34,089 nucleotides of DNA from an uncultured Bacteroidota bacterium (GTDB lineage Bacteria > Bacteroidota > Bacteroidia > UKL13-3): positions 1-34,089 of the forward strand of contig CAISCU010000007.1 of assembly GCA_903883965.1 (NCBI GenBank), written 5' to 3'. The position numbers and the translations under genes were made by a program. The notes under the pieces are model-generated. The model worked only from the letters and a program-made list of their open reading frames with translations. It was not told the DNA's origin and searched no databases. Shown in pieces: positions 17,133-24,441 of this stretch; position 1 is the stretch's first letter; each line of letters opens with the position of its first letter.

Positions 17133-19072
17133 ACAAGTTTTACATTCAAATGCTACTCATGGCACTATGTGTACCGCATCTCTTACAGGCTCAAAAGTAT
17201 TGGGATGAATCGCAAATTAAAATCTATGTCGGTTCAATGAATGACCTTCAGTTCACAGATGAAAGCCTAGACCAATTGCTCAGCATAGTTAGTCAACTAA
17301 AAGCCAACCCAATTGCATTGAACCAAGCAAATATGACTGAATTACTTCGCATTCCATTGGTAGGAGTAAAACAAGCCATTGCCATATTAAATCACCGAAA
17401 AGTGTATGGTTTGTTTACTCATACGGCAGAGTTAGCTGCTGTTCAAAACTTGAGTTTGCAAGATGCCAGTTGGATTGCTCAATTTGTTTGGGTAACAACA
17501 GATTTGAATTATTCTGTAAATGATAAACAGGTGGTTCAACTCATGCAGACCCATATTTATAAAAACCAATTGCTTAGCAATTACCAAGGAGATGCTTGGC
17601 AACACCGAATTAAAGCAAACCTTCATTTGACAAGAGGTTTGCAGATGGGCTTTCAATTAGAAAAAGATGCTGGAGAACCTTGGCTAAGCAATCAAAAAGG
17701 ACTATTCGACTACCAATCCATGCACTTAGAAATGGTAAGAAATGGTTTCATTCAAAAAGCAATTGTGGGCGATTTTGAAATGCAAACGGGTCAGGGCTTG
17801 AGTTTGGGCATGGGTTACAGAATGCGTATGGCTGCAGACCCCATTCAAACCATTCAATTAGTAGGAACATTAAATGCTCACCGTTCATTTGACGAAAACA
17901 ATTTTATAAGAGGAATAGCAGTAAGTGCTTCATGGAAACATTTTACCTTGAGCCCTTTTATTGGTCAAAGAAAAACTGATGGAAATATTTCTGAGGACAG
18001 CAGTATCAACCAAAGTATTTTAATGAGTGAATCGGTTAGTGGATACCATAGAACTGCCTCAGAAATTCGAAATAAAAACACCTTAAACCAGCCAATAATT
18101 GGACTTTATTTAAACAAGGAGTTCAATTATTTGAGTTTGGGTATGAGTTATTTTACAATGAGTCAATTGGCGGATAAGCCCCTATTAGCAAACAACCCAA
18201 TCACCCTTTTTAACAAGAGCCTTAAAAATTATTCAAACTTTGGATTGGATGCACTTTACCAGTTAGACCAACTTGTATTGACTGCAGCTTATTCATTTGA
18301 CAGTAACAAAGATGATGCCTTGTATATAGCGCTCATGAAAAGCTTTGGGAAAGAACTTGACTGGGGACTTTCGTATAGATACTACAGCCCTTTTTATGCT
18401 AACCCCTTGGCCGGCGGACCGGTTGAATTTCCAACTAAAAATCAGACAGGATTGTTTCAAAGCATTGTATATGTTCCCTCCAAAAAATGGGAATTCAAAG
18501 CATTTCTAGATATCTATCAAAGAAGTTGGATCAGCAGTTCGCTGCTGGTATTAGATGAAAAATGCAAACTTTCAGTACAAGCTAGTCACAAACCAAATGC
18601 TAAAAAACAACTGGGTGTGCAGTACCGTTTGAGCAGAAAATTAACAACTACACCTTCAGAAACCATTGAAGTACCCCTTCACCAAATAGGTCTCCATTAC
18701 AGTTATGATATGAGTTCGAATTTTACAATGGAAGGAAAGTTTCAACAGGTTGAACTGCTTGGAAAAACGCTTGCTTGGAGCCGCTTGTTTGGTCAATGTT
18801 TTGCATTAAAAGGCAAAAAATTGTCAGTAGAAATACAATTGAATCAATTTGAAAACAGCTTCACACAATCGCTACCCGTTTATGTACATGAACATGATTT
18901 GAGTGGTCAAAGCGGACTTCAGGTTTATAGTGGAACAGGATATGCCGCTTCTGTTTTATTAAAACTGAAATGGAACAAGCACTTTAAATTGGGATGTAAA
19001 ATTGGAACCAGTAAATTACAGACATCAACAGTTTTTTTAAACAGCTGTAAATTTCAGATCCTTTGGCAATAA
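17129..19072 (+). CDS. Helix-hairpin-helix domain outer-membrane protein
   Basis: A 647-residue exported protein with signal peptide MNKFYIQMLLMALCVPHLLQAQ. Residues about 55-115 contain ComEA-like helix-hairpin-helix repeats (NQANMTELLRIPLVGVKQAI, then HTAELAAVQNLSLQDASWI). The rest looks like a large beta-barrel (KAIVGDFEMQTGQGLSLGMG, YLSLGMSYFTMS, LKWNKHFKLGCKIG). Such fusions are widespread in Bacteroidota, where the short HhH module may bind DNA or protein at the periplasmic face; the function is not established. The start is the GTG overlapping the upstream stop; the ATG at 17150 is an alternative that keeps the signal peptide. Confidence 0.72.
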   Translation: MNKFYIQMLLMALCVPHLLQAQKYWDESQIKIYVGSMNDLQFTDESLDQLLSIVSQLKANPIALNQANMTELLRIPLVGVKQAIAILNHRKVYGLFTHTAELAAVQNLSLQDASWIAQFVWVTTDLNYSVNDKQVVQLMQTHIYKNQLLSNYQGDAWQHRIKANLHLTRGLQMGFQLEKDAGEPWLSNQKGLFDYQSMHLEMVRNGFIQKAIVGDFEMQTGQGLSLGMGYRMRMAADPIQTIQLVGTLNAHRSFDENNFIRGIAVSASWKHFTLSPFIGQRKTDGNISEDSSINQSILMSESVSGYHRTASEIRNKNTLNQPIIGLYLNKEFNYLSLGMSYFTMSQLADKPLLANNPITLFNKSLKNYSNFGLDALYQLDQLVLTAAYSFDSNKDDALYIALMKSFGKELDWGLSYRYYSPFYANPLAGGPVEFPTKNQTGLFQSIVYVPSKKWEFKAFLDIYQRSWISSSLLVLDEKCKLSVQASHKPNAKKQLGVQYRLSRKLTTTPSETIEVPLHQIGLHYSYDMSSNFTMEGKFQQVELLGKTLAWSRLFGQCFALKGKKLSVEIQLNQFENSFTQSLPVYVHEHDLSGQSGLQVYSGTGYAASVLLKLKWNKHFKLGCKIGTSKLQTSTVFLNSCKFQILWQ

Positions 19073-19141
19073 GCTGAAAAACAACCCGCAAGTAGCATCA
19101 ATTGATTATTTTAAGAAAAAAATATGAAGAGATGCTGTGTT

Positions 19142-19164
19142 AATAAGCCTAAGGGCTTATTTTT
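19142..19164 (+). terminator. Terminator whose T-tract overlaps the next promoter
   Basis: AATAAGCC (19142-19149) and GGCTTATT (19154-19161) form a perfect 8-base stem with a TAAG loop, followed by TTT. It ends the helix-hairpin-helix unit, and its T-run is part of the minus-7 box of the following gene. Confidence 0.7.
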
Positions 19165-19165
19165 G
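19158..19165 (+). promoter_or_regulatory. Minus-7 box of the AOS-family gene
   Basis: TATTTTTG is a perfect TAnnTTTG box, giving a leader of about 15 bases before the ATG at 19186. It shares bases with the terminator hairpin upstream. Confidence 0.5.
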
Positions 19166-19185
19166 TTACATTATACATTTTACCA

Positions 19186-20436
19186 ATGGATTTATTTGAC
19201 AAAATAGAGAAAAAAGCGGGCCCTTTAGGTCAGTATGCAGATGATGCCTATGGCTATTATATGTTTCCTAGATTAGAAGGAGAAATTGGCCCTGTGATGG
19301 ATTTTAAAGGCAAAACCATGCTCAATTGGAGCTTGAATAATTACTTAGGTTTAGCCAACCATCCTGAAGTGAGAAAAGCCGATACCGAAGCTACCGAAAA
19401 ATTCGGCTTGGCTTATCCAATGGGAGCTAGAATGATGAGTGGTAACAGTGTTTACCACGAACAACTTGACCGTGAATTGGCGGCCTTTGAACACAAAGAA
19501 GATGCTGTGTTATTAAATTATGGCTACCAAGGAATGGTTTCTGCTATTGATGCATTGGTTGACAGACATGATGTGATTGTGTATGATGCGGAATCTCATG
19601 CTTGCATAGTTGATGGCGTCAGGTTGCACATGGGTAAACGCTTTGTGTATGAGCACAACAACATGGAAAGCTTAGAAAAGCAATTGCAAAGAGCTACCAA
19701 ATTAACAGCTGAATCTGGGGGAGCCATTTTGGTCATTACAGAAGGTGTATTTGGTATGACTGGTGCGCAAGGGCGTTTGGCTGATATTATTAAATTGAAG
19801 TCGAGCTACAATTTCCGTTTGTTCGTGGACGATGCCCATGGTTTTGGAACCCTTGGGAAAACAGGAGCAGGAACAGGTGAAGAACAAAATTGCCAAGATG
19901 GTATTGACATTTACTTTGGCACTTTTGCCAAATCAATGGCATTGATTGGCGGTTTTATTGCTGCCGATAAAAAAGTAGTGAAATTTTTAAGGTACAATTT
20001 GCGTTCTCAGATTTATGCCAAATCGGTTCCCATGCCTATTGTTTGGGGTGCATTGAAAAGATTGGATTTGATTAGAAATCACCCTGAATACAAAGCCAAT
20101 TTGTGGACCATTGTTGACGCTTTGCAAAATGGCCTGAAGGCAGTTGGGTTTGACTTAGGCAGAACCAATTCTTGTGTAACGCCTGTAATGATGCATGGTT
20201 CTGTTGGTGAATCAACAGCGGTGGTACATGATTTGCGTGAAAACTACGGCATTTTCTGCTCTGTGGTGGTTTACCCTGTTATTCCTAAAGGCATGATTTT
20301 ATTGCGCTTAATTCCTACCGCTGTTCATACCTTAGACCAGGTTGAAAGAACCATCAAAGCCTTTGTAGAAATTAGACAAAAACTAGCCAATGGCACTTAT
20401 AGCAATGTAGGCCGTATTGTATCAATGGCCGATTAA
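19186..20436 (+). CDS. PLP-dependent acyl-CoA:amino acid synthase (AOS family, possibly serine palmitoyltransferase)
   Basis: A 416-residue fold-type I enzyme of the alpha-oxoamine synthase family, which condenses an amino acid with an acyl-CoA and releases CO2. The PLP-binding lysine is Lys249 in GTFAKSMALIGGF; DAESHACIVDG carries the His that stacks on PLP, and VDDAHGFGTLG carries the Asp that holds the pyridine nitrogen. Members make 3-ketosphinganine (serine palmitoyltransferase), 7-keto-8-aminopelargonate (BioF) or 2-amino-3-ketobutyrate (Kbl). No biotin or threonine genes lie nearby, and Bacteroidota commonly make sphingolipids, so serine palmitoyltransferase is plausible but not proven. 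The thioredoxin-like gene follows by 10 bases. Confidence 0.8.
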   Translation: MDLFDKIEKKAGPLGQYADDAYGYYMFPRLEGEIGPVMDFKGKTMLNWSLNNYLGLANHPEVRKADTEATEKFGLAYPMGARMMSGNSVYHEQLDRELAAFEHKEDAVLLNYGYQGMVSAIDALVDRHDVIVYDAESHACIVDGVRLHMGKRFVYEHNNMESLEKQLQRATKLTAESGGAILVITEGVFGMTGAQGRLADIIKLKSSYNFRLFVDDAHGFGTLGKTGAGTGEEQNCQDGIDIYFGTFAKSMALIGGFIAADKKVVKFLRYNLRSQIYAKSVPMPIVWGALKRLDLIRNHPEYKANLWTIVDALQNGLKAVGFDLGRTNSCVTPVMMHGSVGESTAVVHDLRENYGIFCSVVVYPVIPKGMILLRLIPTAVHTLDQVERTIKAFVEIRQKLANGTYSNVGRIVSMAD

Positions 20437-20446
20437 TTAAAACAAT

Positions 20447-20908
20447 ATGAAACAACTCAAAATAACTTTAATTGCTGCGCTCCTATTGATTTCTATGTCA
20501 ATGAAAGAAGCTGGCGGCATTTCTTGGATGGATTTCAATTCGGGTTACGAAATGGCCAAAAAGAAAAAGAAATTAATGCTGGTAGATGTGTATACCGACT
20601 GGTGTGGTTGGTGCAAACGCATGGACCGAGATGCTTACGAAAAAAGTGAAATCATTGAATTTGTAGGCAAATCGTTTGTGGCCATTAAGTTCAATCCTGA
20701 AGCTCCGGGTTCTTATAAGTACGAAGGCAAAAATTACAATGGACAAGAATTGGCCGGAGTGATTGGCAATTACCAAATCAATGGTTACCCTGCAACGGTA
20801 TTCATGAACCCAAAAACCAAAAAATCTGAATTGATGATTGGTTACAAAAATGGTGTTCAATTGCAACCCGTTTTAGAAGAAATGGTCAACAAATTGGGAG
20901 GTAAATAA
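20447..20908 (+). CDS. Secreted thioredoxin-fold protein
   Basis: A 153-residue protein with an N-terminal signal segment (LKITLIAALLLISMSMKEAGG) and a thioredoxin-like domain whose active site is Cys53-Gly-Trp-Cys56 in TDWCGWCKRMD. The cis-proline-type motif is GYPATVFM. It should reduce or isomerise disulfides in the periplasm; this specificity is inferred from the family. It lies 10 bases after the AOS-family gene and is probably in the same operon. Confidence 0.82.
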   Translation: MKQLKITLIAALLLISMSMKEAGGISWMDFNSGYEMAKKKKKLMLVDVYTDWCGWCKRMDRDAYEKSEIIEFVGKSFVAIKFNPEAPGSYKYEGKNYNGQELAGVIGNYQINGYPATVFMNPKTKKSELMIGYKNGVQLQPVLEEMVNKLGGK

Positions 20909-20968
20909 ACCGTATTTGTCTTTAAAATTCTTTGGGCCTGCTGTAAACAATGCCTTTGAACCGAACTG

Positions 20969-20992
20969 AAAGCCCTGATTTAAAAGGGCTTT
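20969..20992 (+). terminator. Likely terminator after the thioredoxin-like gene
   Basis: AAAGCCCT (20969-20976) and AGGGCTTT (20985-20992) form a perfect 8-base stem with an 8-base loop. The downstream T-tract is short, being only the TTT of the stem itself, so strength is uncertain. Confidence 0.6.
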
Positions 20993-21088
20993 ACTGAAAA
21001 TTAAAAAATATTTCTCAGCTTGTTTTTAATGGTTCAGATTTTTTTGTTTATTTGCATCCCCGAAAATTGTTAAACAATTCAAGGAAAC

Positions 21089-21162
21089 GGTTCCATAGCT
21101 CAGCTGGATAGAGCAATGGTTTTCTAAACCATGGGCCGCAGGTTCGAGTCCTGCTGGAACTA
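21089..21162 (+). tRNA. tRNA-Arg (anticodon TCT)
   Basis: A complete cloverleaf: acceptor GGTTCCA/TGGAACT (first pair is a G-U wobble), D stem GCTC/GAGC, anticodon stem ATGGT/ACCAT around loop TTTCTAA with anticodon TCT, five-base variable loop, T arm GCAGG-TTCGAGT-CCTGC. It decodes AGA. CCA is not encoded after A21162. The upstream bases ATTTGCATCCCC (21050-21061) match those after the leftward promoter at 77-106, suggesting a shared stable-RNA promoter type. Confidence 0.95.
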
Positions 21163-21166
21163 CGAA

Positions 21167-21196
21167 AACCGAGCAAGCAATTGCTCGGTTTTTTTG
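21167..21196 (+). terminator. Terminator of the tRNA-Arg gene
   Basis: AACCGAGCAA (21167-21176) and TTGCTCGGTT (21181-21190) form a perfect 10-base stem with a GCAA loop, followed by a run of T to 21195. It lies 5 bases after the tRNA. Confidence 0.9.
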
Positions 21197-21590
21197 TTTT
21201 ATGGCTTGAAGTGAACTGATTGAATATTTTGTTTGAGGTTCACCTTGAATTGAGCCAACACACAATTGTTTTCCCCTACCCTTTTTACGGCTTGCATTCC
21301 AATACCCCTTAGGTTCATTCATACTTTCCATAAAATTTGCGGTGATTCGCATCTTTTTAATTTACTCTTTCTTAATGGTTTTATATTTGAATAGAGGCGA
21401 GTGATTTACCCAAACCTTCCACTGCTTTTAAAATTTTGTGAGCCTATGAAAGCAACTGTTCAAAAACTTTTGACAAAACCAAATGGGTTGAAACTACGAA
21501 AACCAAATTAAGGTACATGGGCTACAAGATGGGAATTGTGAAAATTCTTGTAAGACCCAATTGATAAAATCCATTTTACAAAGTTCGGTT
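21197..21590. other. Non-coding region between tRNA-Arg and the higBA locus
   Basis: No credible gene. It holds direct repeat copy 1 (21378-21464) and a 13-base copy of the tRNA 3' end with its flank (AACTACGAAAACC at 21492-21504, also at 21158-21170). Nothing else is recognisable. Confidence 0.6.
21378..21464 (+). repeat. Direct repeat copy 1, left of higBA
   Basis: About 87 bases similar to 22689-22773. The copies share a 26-base identical core (21417-21442, beginning TTCCACTGC and ending TTTGTGAG), further matches on both sides and one gap. The repeats are in the same orientation about 1.3 kb apart and bracket the toxin-antitoxin locus. Confidence 0.8.
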
Positions 21591-21614
21591 TATAAAAGAA
21601 CTTTTATACATTTG
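21591..21614 (+). promoter_or_regulatory. higBA promoter and candidate operator
   Basis: TATAAAAG-AA-CTTTTATA (21591-21608) is a perfect 8-base inverted repeat. It runs into the minus-7 box TACATTTG (21607-21614), 13 bases before the ATG at 21628. An outer inverted pair, TTTACAAA and TTTGTAAA (21576-21583 and 21611-21618), frames it. Antitoxins with XRE domains usually repress their own promoter, so this is the likely HigA-type binding site (inference). Confidence 0.6.
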
Positions 21615-21627
21615 TAAAGTCGTTGAT

Positions 21628-21974
21628 ATGCGAATTATTGGAAAGAGAATACTTTCAAAAATTAAAAAGAAAAACATAGGGAATAAAAAGCTGTGCACAG
21701 AAATTGACAGGTTAATGTTGGATTTAAAAAAAGTTCAATCCAAGAGAAACAAATCTAAAAGACATTAGAAACGATGCCAATTGTGTACATAGTGATGGAT
21801 TTTATTTTTTTTGATTTGCATCTTCATAGAACGCTTATATTGATTGAACTTGACGATGAAGGAGAAGCGACAATAGTGTGGGCAGGTACGCATCAAGAAT
21901 ATGAAGCAACATTTAAAAACAATAAAATAACCATTGAAAAATGGCTAAGACAAAAAGGGTACATCGCACCATGA
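21628..21974 (+). pseudogene. higB: HigB-family toxin gene, broken by two frameshifts
   Basis: Three consecutive frames together give one HigB-like toxin. Frame 1 from the ATG at 21628 reads MRIIGKRILSKIKKKNIGNK and ends in a stop near 21766. Frame 2 continues NPRETNLKDIRNDANCVHSD and GFYFF. Frame 3 continues DLHLHRTLILIELDDEG, then WAGTHQEYEATF to the stop at 21972-21974. Removing one A from the A7 run (21726-21732) and one T from the T8 run (21805-21812) restores a single open frame of about 114 codons. HigB toxins are mRNA interferases. The original C-terminus is well preserved, so inactivation is recent, or the indels are sequencing errors. The stop overlaps the antitoxin ATG (ATGA). Confidence 0.8.
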
Positions 21975-22540
21975 AAACACATTTTGATATAGAAAAAATA
22001 GTAGAAAAGGGCATTATCATCAATGAGTTAGATTATGACAGAGCGCTTATTGCTGACAGAAAACTAAGACTGCTTGCAAAGGACAGTCTTCATTTTAAAA
22101 ACTTAAGAACCAAACTACGCGATATTTTAGAACGCTATGAAAATGCTAAGTGGCGTGACATTGACAAAATAGATGCGCAACAACTTTCTGAAAGTGTAAA
22201 GTCTGAACAAATTGCCGAACAAGAAAGACAATTTATAGAAAACAGAAAACAATCCATTAGAAAAAAACTCAAAGAACTGGATTTAACACAAGAAAATTTG
22301 GCATTCATTTTAGGCCATAAAAGCAAAACCTATATGTCTGAACTGATGAATGGAATTAAACCCTTTACATTAAAAGATTTAATTATTATCAATAGGTTGC
22401 TAAACATTAAAATGGAGGTATTGATTCCAGCCTTCCTTTCAAAAGAAGACCAAATAAAAGTAAAAGAAGCAGTGCGTAAATTAGACAAACCCAAAGTAAA
22501 ATTAAACAGCAACAATTTAGTTACTGTGTTCATTCAATAG
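21971..22540 (+). CDS. higA: HigA-type antitoxin with XRE helix-turn-helix
   Basis: A 189-residue protein from the ATG at 21971, which overlaps the toxin stop as ATGA; an in-frame start at 21941 lies inside the toxin and is less likely. Residues about 1-95 are an alpha-helical, charged region, and about 96-155 form an XRE/Cro-type helix-turn-helix (LKELDLTQENLAFILGHKSK, then YMSELMNGIKPFTLKDLIII). The reading frame is intact although the partner toxin is broken. It would bind the toxin and repress the promoter at 21591-21614. The locus sits between 85-base direct repeats. Confidence 0.82.
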   Translation: MKTHFDIEKIVEKGIIINELDYDRALIADRKLRLLAKDSLHFKNLRTKLRDILERYENAKWRDIDKIDAQQLSESVKSEQIAEQERQFIENRKQSIRKKLKELDLTQENLAFILGHKSKTYMSELMNGIKPFTLKDLIIINRLLNIKMEVLIPAFLSKEDQIKVKEAVRKLDKPKVKLNSNNLVTVFIQ

Positions 22541-22946
22541 CACTATTTAAAAAGCAGCTTTCCAACATTGGCGGTTAGGTGCTTCAAGCAAGAAAATTTA
22601 GCGTGGTTTTAACACCCACTAGGCTGATACTGCGTAATAAAAAAACTAGCCATTTTTAGTAAACTTATTATTTACATTTTCATAAATAGTTTTATATTTA
22701 ATTCAAGCAGGTCATTTACCCAAACTTCCACTGCTTTTAAAATTTTGTGAGTTTATGAAAACAAGTATTCAAATACGTGTACAATGTGCGCATTAGCAAT
22801 CAATGATGAGATTGAGAAAACACAATGCCTATTTGATAATTTAATTTAAAAGTTGAATAAAAATAAACAGAAACAAACTTGCGTATATGCTGCTATTTGA
22901 GGAAATACTGAATAGGAAAAAGGGTGGAAATAGCGTGTATATGGGA
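22541..22946. other. Non-coding region between higA and the cassette array
   Basis: No convincing gene. It holds direct repeat copy 2 (22689-22773). A GTTAGGTGC at 22573-22581 looks like the right box of an attC site, but no matching left box is visible. A short ORF of 21 codons from 22784 has no recognisable product. Confidence 0.5.
22689..22773 (+). repeat. Direct repeat copy 2, right of higA
   Basis: The partner of 21378-21464; the 26-base identical core is at 22726-22751. The first halves differ more than the second halves, so the duplication is not recent. Confidence 0.8.
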
Positions 22947-22955
22947 GTTATGCGT
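22947..22955 (+). repeat. Left end of cassette 1 (attC right-box core GTTATGCGT)
   Basis: GTTATGCGT here is the exact reverse complement of the R'' box ACGCATAAC of the attC at the end of cassette 1 (24868-24876). In integron cassettes, recombination cuts between G and TT, leaving the TT-end on the cassette's left; in the circular form this end pairs with its own R'' box. The cut point is therefore 22947/22948. No full attC or attI is recognisable to its left. Confidence 0.7.
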
Positions 22956-23002
22956 CATTCTATGCAACACCAAAATCATCCAGCATTAAGGACAAAAAAT
23001 AC

Positions 23003-23010
23003 TAATTTTG
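23003..23010 (+). promoter_or_regulatory. Minus-7 box of cassette 1
   Basis: TAATTTTG is a perfect TAnnTTTG box, 18 bases before the ATG at 23029. It overlaps the upstream in-frame TTG at 23008, which therefore cannot be the start. No clear minus-33 TTG is seen. Confidence 0.6.
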
Positions 23011-23028
23011 CCACTCAATATAAGTAAA

Positions 23029-23940
23029 ATGGTTAAGACAATTTTTAAGGGACTAATTATTATAAGTTTACTATTGACAAAATCACAAGTAAGTGCTTGT
23101 GACGTTTGCGGATGTTCAATGGGTGGAACAAATTTGGGAATACTGCCACAGTTTCATAAAAACTTTATTGGAGTTCATTATTTTTACAGAGGTTTCTCAT
23201 CCGAACATACAATATTGGGGACAGAAACAAAATCCACTTCCCAAGAACTTTTCCAGACAACTGAATTAAGAGGAAGGTTTCACTTGAATAAGAGAGTTCA
23301 ACTTTTTGTTCTTTTACCAATTAACATCAACCAACAAACAGAAAATAGTGTAACAAGCACATTTACTGGATTAGGGGACATTTCAACTTTTGCTAATTAC
23401 AGTATATACAACAACGGAGACAGTTTAGGTAAAAAGTGGAAGCACAATTTACAACTTGGTGGTGGGATAAAGCTGCCAACAGGAAGTTACAAAAAACTGG
23501 ACGAGAACAATATTTTAAATCCAAATATTCAGACAGGCACAGGTTCTTTTGATATTTTAATAGATGCTATTTACACAGTTCGCTATAAAAAGTGGGGACT
23601 GAACAATACAGTTTTTTATCGTTTCAACACCACCAATTCAAACGATTTTAAATTTGGCAATCGCTTTACTTTAGCCACTAGTTTTTTCTATTGGGCAAAC
23701 ATAAAAGGCTATTCACTATTGCCAAGTATTGGAATCAATTATGAGAAGGCAGACAAAGACTTACATAATTCTTTTATAGTTGACCAAAGTGGAGGTAGTT
23801 CGCTTTTTACCACATACGGACTTGATTTTTACTACAAAAGTTTCACATTAGGTGTCAATTTTCAATTGCCAGTATTTCAAGACAACCCAATAACTCAAAG
23901 TAAATTAAAAATCGGTGCAACCTTACTTTATAATTTCTAA
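23029..23940 (+). CDS. Outer-membrane beta-barrel protein with N-terminal CDVCGC motif
   Basis: A 303-residue protein from the ATG at 23029. A signal peptide (MVKTIFKGLIIISLLLTKSQVSA) is followed directly by CDVCGCSMGG, then a beta-barrel-like region (FIGVHYFYRGFSSEH, VQLFVLLPININQQT, LQLGGGIKLPTGSYKK, FRFNTTNSNDFKFGNRF). Bacteroidota proteins with this mature N-terminus are annotated as outer-membrane transporters; the three Cys suggest metal binding near the surface (inference). It is the first gene of cassette 1, followed by a small Cys-rich protein and a His-rich lipoprotein, so a metal-related function of the set is plausible but unproven. Confidence 0.7.
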   Translation: MVKTIFKGLIIISLLLTKSQVSACDVCGCSMGGTNLGILPQFHKNFIGVHYFYRGFSSEHTILGTETKSTSQELFQTTELRGRFHLNKRVQLFVLLPININQQTENSVTSTFTGLGDISTFANYSIYNNGDSLGKKWKHNLQLGGGIKLPTGSYKKLDENNILNPNIQTGTGSFDILIDAIYTVRYKKWGLNNTVFYRFNTTNSNDFKFGNRFTLATSFFYWANIKGYSLLPSIGINYEKADKDLHNSFIVDQSGGSSLFTTYGLDFYYKSFTLGVNFQLPVFQDNPITQSKLKIGATLLYNF

Positions 23941-23963
23941 AACGGATAATTTAAATCAATAAT

Positions 23964-24344
23964 TTGAAACAAATAGTAACCATATTACTTGCTACTCTCA
24001 TTCTATTGCAACCATTCAGTAAGATATGTATTTATGTTTCTTTTAAAATTAACCAAGACCGTATAGCCAAAACGCTTTGTGTTCAAAAGGAAATAAAGAA
24101 CAACTGTTGTAAAGGAAAATGTCATTTAGAAAAGGAACTCAAAAAAGCAGATGAACAGCAACAGAAGCAACTTCCGCCATCGCTGAAAGAGAAATCAGAA
24201 GTGTTGTATTTTCAAAGTTTTCCGAAAAATAGTTTATTAAATGTCCAATTTAAATCATCAAAAGAAAAGCTAATTTGCTTTTATCATGTTTCCTATTCTT
24301 CATCCTACATTGGCGAGATTTTTAAACCGCCAAAATTGATTTGA
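23964..24344 (+). CDS. Small exported Cys-rich protein
   Basis: A 126-residue protein. The start is TTG at 23964: an in-frame stop lies four codons upstream and no ATG precedes the signal-like segment (KQIVTILLATLILLQPFSKICIYV). Residues about 47-56 form a NNCCKGKCHLEK motif with three Cys and one His, likely a metal site. I recognise the type as a small Bacteroidota family that occurs beside metal-linked barrel genes, but it has no established function. It starts 23 bases after the barrel gene and is probably co-transcribed with it. Confidence 0.6.
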   Translation: MKQIVTILLATLILLQPFSKICIYVSFKINQDRIAKTLCVQKEIKNNCCKGKCHLEKELKKADEQQQKQLPPSLKEKSEVLYFQSFPKNSLLNVQFKSSKEKLICFYHVSYSSSYIGEIFKPPKLI

Positions 24345-24381
24345 ACTTAAACAACCGGACATTAAATTATTAAAGTTAATC

Positions 24382-24397
24382 TACTCAACATTGAGTA
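24382..24397 (+). promoter_or_regulatory. Palindrome upstream of the lipoprotein gene
   Basis: TACTCAA-CA-TTGAGTA is a perfect 7-base inverted repeat with a 2-base centre, 45 bases before the ATG at 24442. A CTACTCA/TGAGTAG pair (24381-24387 and 24398-24404) extends the symmetry. It could be an operator or an RNA hairpin. No regulator gene lies in the same cassette. Confidence 0.4.
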
Positions 24398-24441
24398 TGA
24401 GTAGTCATTTCAAACAATTTTCACAAAATAAAATAAACAAA

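Noticed and set aside
21026-21352. A 108-codon minus-strand ORF reading VVPAGLEPAAHGLENHCSIQ
   Set aside because: It is antisense to the tRNA-Arg gene. The PAGLEPA-type peptide is a familiar artefact of translating the complement of tRNA genes.
21774-21974. A separate 66-residue gene starting at 21774
   Set aside because: It is only the third-frame C-terminal part of the broken higB; its apparent start lies within conserved toxin sequence in another frame.
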